DNA from: Chloroflexota bacterium
GTDB taxonomy: Bacteria; Chloroflexota; Anaerolineae; Promineifilales; Promineifilaceae
DNA: 9,237 bases
Assembly (NCBI GenBank): GCA_024278255.1
Contig: JAJRTP010000438.1
Span: 1 to 9,237, forward strand
Reading direction: 5' to 3'
Shown piece by piece: positions 4,910 to 9,237 of the stretch. The notes under the pieces were generated by a model. That model saw nothing but the letters and a program-made list of their open reading frames with translations, was not told the origin of the DNA and ran no database searches. A program made the translations under genes and the position numbers. Positions within the stretch are counted from its first letter, which is position 1. The number at the start of each line of letters is the position of its first letter.

Positions 4910-6309
4910 GACGAACTATCCAATTGGGCCAACACGGCCGTAGCCGTCCCCAAATCCGGCGCGCGTACAATAACTGTTTCCAGACCATCCTGTACCAGAC
5001 AAATCACGTCGTTCCCTTGCCAGCATTCACGCCCGTCGGCAATCTCCCCTGCCACTTTGAACAACCGCGCCGGATAGTTGGGATAGAGCGCGGCAAACTC
5101 TGTGCTGTTCTGCGCCGTGTCCCAGGTGATGCGCAGGACTGTTACCAGGGCATCGTCCGCTTCATTATAGTAAGTTGCGTATTTGTCGCCGCCCCAACCG
5201 GTTACGGCCGTATCCACCTGATCCCCGTTCAACTGCTGCTGTAAATACTCCCGTAGCATAAATTCACCAAACACATCTTCATCCACCAGCGTCCAACCGG
5301 CGCCCAACGTGCCTGTCAGCGGCGGCAGCGTCACCAACTGCGGTTCGTCGCCAGCCAGGTAGCGATCCGGGTGTAAAATCTGCTCGGTAGATTGCGGTGG
5401 ATTGGCCCAAGCCGCATCAACCGCCGCATAGTCGCCCTGGTCGGTCAACGCCTGCACAAATTCCTGCCCGGCCGTGTAAGGGAACATCAAACTATCGGCA
5501 ATGACCGGCGGCGCACTGTTCAAAACGGGCGAGTCCAGTGCATCCAGCGCCGTGAGCAGCAAATCGCCCAGGTTGATATTTCCGGAAAGTATGTACTGCG
5601 TTTCCACCTGGGTGGCTTCCCCTTCGGCCAAGGCGGTCAGGGCGGTGCTGGCGTCGGCATCCAGGTTCTCATCGTCCAGAAAGTCCAGGTTAAAATGCTG
5701 GTCTTGCAAAGCGTGAACAAATTCGTGCGCGTGGGTCAACTGCTCTCCAGCGTCAAGCGTATCATCCTCGCTGACGACGACAAATTCGTTGGTCTCCGGG
5801 TCGTAAAAGCCGGCGATCTGCTCTGAGTAGAGGGAGCGGATGAAACTGAACATATCAAAATCGCGGTCTAAAAAATCAAAACTACTCAGGACCAGCGTAT
5901 CATTATGCGCGTCTTCTGCGGTATATTCTTCCAGCAAGTCGTTTTCCACACGCTGCTGCAACTGATCGCGGGTGAGGAGGGTGGTGACGACGGGTTCTTT
6001 TGGCTCCAGACCGCGAATCTGGCTGACACTGGCTTCAATTTGGGCGCGTAAGGCGGCGTTGGGATCGTTGGCGCTTTGTATCTCCACGGGCGGTTCTTCT
6101 ACGGTGAAGGAGGCGGTGGCGACGTTGCTGTTCCGATCATTTACATTCGCCGCCATGGTTTGAATTTCGTATTCGCCCACGGCCGTCGGCGTAAATATCT
6201 CCGTCACGGTAAACAGGGGCAGGTCGTCCACGTCGTAGGTTTGCCAGGCGGCTTCATTGATGTTGATGTTAACGGCCGTAATCCCCAGCGCATCCGAAGC
6301 CGCCACCAC
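4906..6309 (-). CDS. Interrupted gene, C-terminal part: Ig-like remainder plus HExxH metallopeptidase domain
   Basis: 467 codons from GTG 6309 to TGA 4906, in the same frame as the 142-residue piece upstream and separated from it only by TAA and one ATA codon. Residues 1-71 continue an Ig-like domain (ASDALGITAVNIN ... NSNVATASFTVEE) whose first strands lie before the stop. The peptidase region follows: GFYDPETNEFVVVSEDD, then LTHAHEFVHALQDQHF with the zinc motif H195-E196-F-V-H199. ALAEGEAT, with E229 or E231, is the likely third ligand. STEQILHPDRYLAGDEP and GWGGDKYATYY are conserved-looking later motifs. This resembles the uncharacterised extracellular metallopeptidases annotated DUF6782-like. 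No ribosome-binding site precedes GTG 6309, so it is best read as the 3' part of a broken gene. The intact product would be 611 residues. Confidence 0.8.
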   Translation of the reverse strand: MVAASDALGITAVNININEAAWQTYDVDDLPLFTVTEIFTPTAVGEYEIQTMAANVNDRNSNVATASFTVEEPPVEIQSANDPNAALRAQIEASVSQIRGLEPKEPVVTTLLTRDQLQQRVENDLLEEYTAEDAHNDTLVLSSFDFLDRDFDMFSFIRSLYSEQIAGFYDPETNEFVVVSEDDTLDAGEQLTHAHEFVHALQDQHFNLDFLDDENLDADASTALTALAEGEATQVETQYILSGNINLGDLLLTALDALDSPVLNSAPPVIADSLMFPYTAGQEFVQALTDQGDYAAVDAAWANPPQSTEQILHPDRYLAGDEPQLVTLPPLTGTLGAGWTLVDEDVFGEFMLREYLQQQLNGDQVDTAVTGWGGDKYATYYNEADDALVTVLRITWDTAQNSTEFAALYPNYPARLFKVAGEIADGRECWQGNDVICLVQDGLETVIVRAPDLGTATAVLAQLDSSS

Positions 6310-6312
6310 TAT

Positions 6313-6315
6313 TTA
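6313..6315 (-). other. In-frame TAA splitting the metallopeptidase gene
   Basis: Read on the minus strand, the codons run GTA GAT ACG CCG GTA TAA ATA GTG GTG GCG GCT. The frame is unchanged on both sides and the Ig-like strand continues (DTPV, stop, IVVAASD). A single base change from CAA, GAA or AAA would explain it. Confidence 0.85.
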
Positions 6316-6741
6316 TACCGGCGTATCTACTATAAAAACAGAGCCGTTAGCCGGAGCCAGGACGGCAATCTGCGGCGGCTGGGACAATACCTGTTCCTTC
6401 TCCGCTTCCAGCGCGGAGATGGTCTGGCTGACCTCATCCAACTGCGCCGTCAGCCCATCCAACTCCTGCTGGCTTTCCACCAATTGCCCTTCCAGCAGCA
6501 CATTATCTGCCTCGGCCGTGGCTACGGCCGCTTCCAGCGCCGTGCGTGTCGCCAGCGTCACAGCCAGATCGGCTTGTGTCTGGCTGGATTTTTCTTCAAG
6601 TTCGGCCGTGCGGGTGGACAGATCGTTACGCTGGTTGACAAGCTGGTTACGCCCTTGAAACACAAAGACAAAAGCAGCAGCCATCACCAGCAGCAGCATG
6701 ATTAAAGTCAGAATAATTGCGGTTTGCGATGTTGATTTCAT
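6313..6741 (-). CDS. Interrupted gene, N-terminal part: membrane anchor and coiled coil
   Basis: 142 residues from ATG 6741. A short polar N-terminus is followed by one hydrophobic helix at about residues 8-28 (AIILTLIMLLLVMAAAFVFV), a signal anchor placing the rest outside the membrane. Residues about 33-120 form a long heptad-like coiled coil rich in Q, E, L and A (RTAELEEKSSQTQADL, LTAQLDEVSQTISALEAEKE). Residues 124-142 (QIAVLAPANGSVFIVDTPV) are the opening strands of a bacterial Ig-like domain, which stops abruptly at TAA 6313-6315 and resumes in the same frame. Upstream lies a promoter-like pair (6774-6802). Translated alone, it would give a membrane-tethered coiled coil without enzyme domain. 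It belongs to the same original gene as 4906-6309. Confidence 0.8.
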   Translation of the reverse strand: MKSTSQTAIILTLIMLLLVMAAAFVFVFQGRNQLVNQRNDLSTRTAELEEKSSQTQADLAVTLATRTALEAAVATAEADNVLLEGQLVESQQELDGLTAQLDEVSQTISALEAEKEQVLSQPPQIAVLAPANGSVFIVDTPV

Positions 6742-6773
6742 ATGTTCTCTTTGCTCCCACTCTATATAAGAGA

Positions 6774-6802
6774 ATGCTACACGAGGAAATATCAGGGGTC
6801 AA
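6774..6802 (-). promoter_or_regulatory. Predicted promoter of the interrupted metallopeptidase gene
   Basis: On the minus strand, TTGACC (6802-6797) and TAGCAT (6779-6774) have a 17-base spacer. The implied start is near 6767, about 26 bases before ATG 6741. It lies in the 123-base gap after the NYN gene stop, so this gene can be transcribed independently of the NYN gene. Confidence 0.45.
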
Positions 6803-6864
6803 GCGGCATTTGCGGATTGTTAATGGCGATGCCGGCGACCATATGGTTCAATTAGCAAGGAGCG

Positions 6865-7488
6865 TTACCAACTGTATGGTTTATGAAATGTGCCTTTTGT
6901 ATCTGTTATCCGTGTGGGGAACTGGCTTTGGCGCAATACGCCTTCGCGGATTTTCTTCATAAAAGTAACATGTTGTTTTAAACTGTAACTGGGGCGTTTG
7001 TGTGGGTTCAACATACCCACACTTTTGTTTAATTCATAGCGTACAATTTTGATTGGCTCTACCAAGTCAGAATCGTTGCTGAGGATCACGGCCGTATTAT
7101 ACAATCCCAAATGCGCATCATGCACCATATGAGCAGCAATATTCACGTCAGAGCCTTTCTCTTCAGTTTTTATTACAGTGACAAATCTGGGGCCATCAGG
7201 CTGTGGTTTGGCCAACGGCATACTGATTTTGCTCTGCAAAAATTGACCGTACACAATTTCAAGATTGGGAATCGTTTGCAGAGCGCGCAGATAGGTTTGT
7301 TGACGCACTGGCTGACCGGGATCATTGCGACGGGCGCTAACTTTGGCCGTGTAATATTTGATTTTTACCAGATTATGGTTGGGTAATAGCATCTGGCACA
7401 AAGCTTGTACGTTTAACCATTTATACGGCGTATTTTTGAGCGCGCCATAATACAGGTTGAAGCCATCAATATAAACGATTGTGTCCAT
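6865..7488 (-). CDS. NYN-domain (LabA/DUF88-like) PIN-fold nuclease
   Basis: A 207-residue soluble protein with the NYN signature. VYIDGFNLYYG carries D8 and N11, EEKGSDVNIAAHMVHDA carries D114, and AVILSNDSDLVEPIKIV carries D139 and D141. These acidic residues form the presumed metal site of this PIN-like RNase fold. A basic, aromatic tail (FHKPYSW) ends the protein. The family is generally linked to RNA cleavage or processing; the target here is unknown. It follows an Mrr-type restriction gene on the same strand (169-base gap) but has its own promoter-like sequence and a leader hairpin. Shine-Dalgarno before ATG 7488 is poor. The region looks AT-richer than genes to the left, suggesting separate acquisition. 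Family assignment is strong; biological role is inferred. Confidence 0.92.
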   Translation of the reverse strand: MDTIVYIDGFNLYYGALKNTPYKWLNVQALCQMLLPNHNLVKIKYYTAKVSARRNDPGQPVRQQTYLRALQTIPNLEIVYGQFLQSKISMPLAKPQPDGPRFVTVIKTEEKGSDVNIAAHMVHDAHLGLYNTAVILSNDSDLVEPIKIVRYELNKSVGMLNPHKRPSYSLKQHVTFMKKIREGVLRQSQFPTRITDTKGTFHKPYSW

Positions 7489-7514
7489 ACTTCTGTACTG
7501 TGCTTAAAATAGCA

Positions 7515-7537
7515 GAGGCCGTACATTGTACGGCCTC
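7515..7537. repeat. Perfect 10-bp hairpin in the NYN gene leader
   Basis: GAGGCCGTAC (7515-7524) and GTACGGCCTC (7528-7537) pair perfectly around a three-base loop. It lies 27 bases upstream of the NYN ATG and downstream of the predicted start site, so it would be in the 5' leader of that mRNA. No T-run follows on either strand, so it is not a typical intrinsic terminator. A regulatory or stability element, or a protein-binding palindrome, is possible. Confidence 0.7.
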
Positions 7538-7575
7538 GCGCCCAACTTCCGAAGAACTTGGGGGGATATATACCC

Positions 7576-7603
7576 ATAATACAACAAAACATGTGAAACT
7601 CAA
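7576..7603 (-). promoter_or_regulatory. Predicted promoter of the NYN gene
   Basis: On the minus strand, TTGAGT (7603-7598) and TATTAT (7581-7576) are separated by 16 bases. The implied start is about 7569, giving a leader of roughly 80 bases that contains the 10-bp hairpin. The gene is therefore probably not dependent only on read-through from the upstream Mrr gene. Confidence 0.45.
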
Positions 7604-7657
7604 ACAAATCGCAACTTTTTTAACCAACATCTCAAACGGCTGTTCCCCAACCAACTT

Positions 7658-8662
7658 TTACTCTGCCGGCACCCAAATTTTACGCAAAGGCACTTTTGAT
7701 TGATATTCCGGTTCCAGGGCTTCGTAATGTTCCAGCATGAGTTTGATAAATTTATCTCGATCCAGCAGCGTGACTGGTTCGTGAGCTTGTCTAGCTTCCA
7801 TTTTGGCATCGTTTGTAAAACCACCTGTTGAGACAAACAAACCGTTGTCACCGGCCCTTAATGCTCCCAGAAACGAGCGCATTTCTGGGCCACTGGTTGT
7901 ATCTTTGCGATGTTTGACCTGTGCTTTAATACGCGGCCGTTGAAAACCCAACGGATCAGGATGAGCCACAATATCAACGCCTCTATCTCGACCGGGAGAT
8001 GAACTCACCGCTCGAAAACCCATCGCCCGAAGCACGGCCGCCACCAAGTCTTGAAACTCGTATGGGTCAAGACGACTGACCAAATCGGCGATTAATTCAT
8101 TTGCTTTTTCACTTACATCTTCAAAGAAAGGCAGTGTTTCATCGTCCTCTTCTGGTAATGGTTTGATGATATCAGCCGTGGCTGCCTGGTGAATTTCTGC
8201 CAGATGCCCATCGAGACTAAATAAGGTCGGAGGACTGCCCATTGAACTACTAGCGGCAGCACTGAAATCATCGCGTGAGATTCGTTTTAGCCATTCAACC
8301 TGCCGGATATGAGGATAATCCTGGGATATATTGTCGAAAATGTCTGGTTTGTATTCGTAAGGGCCTTTGACCAGACCAATAAGAACTTCACGGCTGTCTT
8401 TGATGTAGGTGAGGGCGTAATCCCCTTCCTGGATAGCACACGCAAAGCGGTAAACTTGCCCGGTATTGGGGTTGACGCGCCTATTGGAATGGTCGGGATA
8501 AATTTCCTTGTATCTTTCTTTGAATTGTTCCCGTGTTTTTAGGTCAGACAAGTCACCCATTGCACCCCAACCAATAGCGACAACTTTTTCTTTTTCTACA
8601 AAGGGGGCCAACTCATTATCATTACCTGCTCGAACCATCCAGGCATGTTTTGGGGTTGCCAT
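7658..8662 (-). CDS. Mrr-family restriction endonuclease with N-terminal EVE/PUA-like domain
   Basis: A 334-residue soluble protein. The C-terminal half is an Mrr catalytic domain of the PD-(D/E)xK superfamily. LDPYEFQDLVAAVLRAMGF has E202 in the leading helix, DRGVDIVA has D230, and IKAQVKH has Q248 and K250; GLFVSTGGFTNDA follows as in the family. The N-terminal about 155 residues (AWMVRAGNDNELAPF, VVAIGWGAMGDL, YPHIRQVEWLKRISRDDF, SPPTLFSLDG) resemble the EVE/PUA-like modules that recognise modified bases. Together this suggests a type IV, modification-dependent restriction enzyme cutting foreign modified DNA. No methyltransferase is next to it, consistent with type IV. A strong AAGGAG ribosome-binding site lies five bases before ATG 8662. 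The catalytic domain call is strong; the reader-domain specificity is inferred. Confidence 0.92.
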   Translation of the reverse strand: MATPKHAWMVRAGNDNELAPFVEKEKVVAIGWGAMGDLSDLKTREQFKERYKEIYPDHSNRRVNPNTGQVYRFACAIQEGDYALTYIKDSREVLIGLVKGPYEYKPDIFDNISQDYPHIRQVEWLKRISRDDFSAAASSSMGSPPTLFSLDGHLAEIHQAATADIIKPLPEEDDETLPFFEDVSEKANELIADLVSRLDPYEFQDLVAAVLRAMGFRAVSSSPGRDRGVDIVAHPDPLGFQRPRIKAQVKHRKDTTSGPEMRSFLGALRAGDNGLFVSTGGFTNDAKMEARQAHEPVTLLDRDKFIKLMLEHYEALEPEYQSKVPLRKIWVPAE

Positions 8663-8727
8663 AGCATCTCCTTTTCGACACTTGAATTTGTACCGGTATC
8701 AGAATGACTGCATTGTATACCAGAGAT

Positions 8728-8755
8728 ATTTTATTGTATAGGATGTGCTGCTCAA
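8728..8755 (-). promoter_or_regulatory. Predicted promoter of the Mrr-type gene
   Basis: On the minus strand, TTGAGC (8755-8750) and TAAAAT (8733-8728) are separated by 16 bases, about 65 bases before ATG 8662. The -10 match is good (five of six) and the -35 moderate (four of six). Confidence 0.4.
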
Positions 8756-8835
8756 GTGTGATGATCTTCCCACCTCCATTTGTCCGCGACTTATCCCACC
8801 CTCAGAAAAACGGCCGTTTCCCCCACCAATCACCG

Positions 8836-8854
8836 TTTTGACAGCTTTTGACAG
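8836..8854 (+). repeat. Direct repeat TTTTGACAG with 10-bp period upstream of HMG-CoA reductase
   Basis: Two identical nine-mers lie on the same helical face, and each contains a consensus -35 hexamer TTGACA. The only good -10-like sequence, TATAGT (8866-8871), is 12 or 22 bases away rather than 17. A transcription-factor site is as likely as a promoter. Confidence 0.35.
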
Positions 8855-8881
8855 GAAACCGGAGATATAGTTACCGCCGTC

Positions 8882-8909
8882 TTACGCAATACGCAATTAT
8901 GAAATACGC
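8882..8909. repeat. TACGCAAT mini-repeat, second locus
   Basis: TTACGCAATACGCAAT is followed by AATACGCA, repeating the 11-mer found at 3899-3909. It sits directly upstream of the HMG-CoA reductase ribosome-binding site, as the first copy sits upstream of the EutN-like gene. Confidence 0.6.
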
Positions 8910-8925
8910 AAGAGGAAGGAAACAT

Positions 8926-9237
8926 ATGGCTGAGAAATCTTCAAGATTACCCGGTTTTTACAAATTATCATTAGCTGAACGGGCCGACGTGATTGCCGAA
9001 TGGGCCGGTCTGACCGAAGAAGAGAAAGCTGTCCTGACAGGGCAGGGGTTAAGTAATGAACAGGCCAGCCACATGATTGAAAATGTGATTGGCACTTTTT
9101 GTATGCCCCTGGGGATTGCCGTCAACTTCTTGATTAACGGCCGTGACTACCTCATCCCCATGGCCGTAGAAGAACCCAGCGTGGTGGCTGCCGCCGGGCA
9201 CGCCGCCAAACTGTTCCGTGCCGGGGGCGGGCTGCAC
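8926..9237 (+). CDS. Hydroxymethylglutaryl-CoA reductase, class II (5' part, cut by window end)
   Basis: The first 104 codons of a protein running past the right edge. GFYKLSLAERADVIAEWAGL is the usual N-terminus. IENVIGTFCMPLGIAVNFLI with NGRDYLIPMAVEEPS (E82-E83 include the presumed catalytic glutamate) and VVAAAGHAAKL are hallmark class II HMG-CoA reductase segments. The enzyme interconverts HMG-CoA and mevalonate in the cytoplasm. In Chloroflexota this class is usually assigned to the biosynthetic mevalonate route even when annotated degradative. ATG 8926 has a good ribosome-binding site (AGGAAGGA). The gene is divergent from the restriction gene, and nothing here shows its operon partners, which would lie to the right. 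The cofactor-binding and C-terminal domains are outside the window. Confidence 0.95.
   Translation, partial: MAEKSSRLPGFYKLSLAERADVIAEWAGLTEEEKAVLTGQGLSNEQASHMIENVIGTFCMPLGIAVNFLINGRDYLIPMAVEEPSVVAAAGHAAKLFRAGGGLH

Larger units (their letters stand above)
8663..8925. other. Divergent intergenic region between Mrr and HMG-CoA reductase genes
   Basis: The longest gene-free stretch (263 bases). It holds the Mrr promoter-like pair, the 12-bp palindrome AAACGGCCGTTT (8808-8819), two TTTTGACAG copies ten bases apart (8836-8844, 8846-8854), a TTACGCAATAC mini-repeat (8882-8892) and the AGGAAGGA ribosome-binding site before ATG 8926. No tRNA, small gene or mobile element was recognised. Confidence 0.6.

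Noticed and set aside
5392..5826. Plus-strand open frame opposite the HExxH domain
   Set aside because: Antisense shadow of a conserved peptidase domain; no motif and no ribosome-binding site.
6313..6315. Programmed recoding or an altered genetic code at TAA
   Set aside because: Other genes here end normally at TAA (e.g. lspA, the CHAT gene and the NYN gene), and no recoding signal is visible around the codon; mutation or error is simpler.
6076..6705. Long plus-strand open frame (209 codons) opposite the metallopeptidase gene
   Set aside because: It is antisense to clear coiled-coil, Ig-like and peptidase sequence, has an Arg/Gln/His-rich composition without any domain, and crosses the 6313 stop region only because it is in another frame.
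8836..8876. Sigma-70 promoter for HMG-CoA reductase from the TTGACA hexamers
   Set aside because: The nearest -10-like TATAGT is 12 or 22 bases away, outside the usual 16-18 range, so only a direct repeat is reported.
1..9237. tRNA, rRNA or insertion-sequence genes
   Set aside because: No cloverleaf-like sequence, conserved rRNA stretch, transposase motif or terminal inverted repeat pair with target duplication was seen on reading both strands.

Overview
The window reads as chromosomal DNA of a GC-moderate, free-living bacterium. The best guess is a Chloroflexota member of the Anaerolineae/Promineifilum-like type. This is inferred from a class II HMG-CoA reductase, a CHAT-domain protein, an Os1348-like N-terminus, mixed ATG/GTG/TTG starts and many intergenic mini-repeats; it was not tested by any search. 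The most striking global property is the palindrome ACGGCCGT. It occurs 20 times exactly, against about 0.14 expected for a random 8-mer in 9.2 kb, so it behaves as a genome-wide highly iterated palindrome.

Layout. Positions 3-119 hold the 3' end of an unknown gene. It is followed on the same strand by a glutaredoxin-like gene (176-463) and lspA (460-951, ATGA overlap). Convergent to lspA lies a minus-strand three-gene operon read from about 3836 down to 965: two small three-helix membrane proteins (3548-3811 and 3088-3501), then a 690-residue CHAT cysteine-protease-like protein (965-3037) with an intact His-Cys dyad. Divergent from that operon is a lone EutN/CcmL-type microcompartment vertex protein (3960-4334). 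Its promoter places the likely transcription start on the ATG, suggesting a leaderless mRNA. Its 3' end runs into a 14-bp perfect palindrome (4218-4248) shared with the convergent NUDIX gene.

The minus-strand block 6741-4231 holds a membrane-anchored, coiled-coil, Ig-like, HExxH metallopeptidase gene, a Uma2 C-terminal fragment and a NUDIX hydrolase, with overlapping junctions. The metallopeptidase gene is cut by one in-frame TAA (6313-6315) inside its Ig-like domain, so it is a pseudogene, a sequencing error or an unusual two-part gene.

The block 8662-6865 (minus) is a nucleic-acid-defence-like pair. One gene is an Mrr-type restriction endonuclease with an EVE/PUA-like N-terminal reader. 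The other is a NYN/LabA-like PIN-fold nuclease with its own predicted promoter and a 10-bp leader hairpin. This block looks AT-richer by eye and carries only one exact ACGGCCGT, so it may have been acquired later. The window closes with the divergent 5' end of HMG-CoA reductase (8926 onwards), an isoprenoid-metabolism gene.

Intergenic spaces are short (the longest is 8663-8925) and mostly hold promoters and short tandem or inverted mini-repeats. No rRNA, tRNA, CRISPR array or insertion sequence was recognised.
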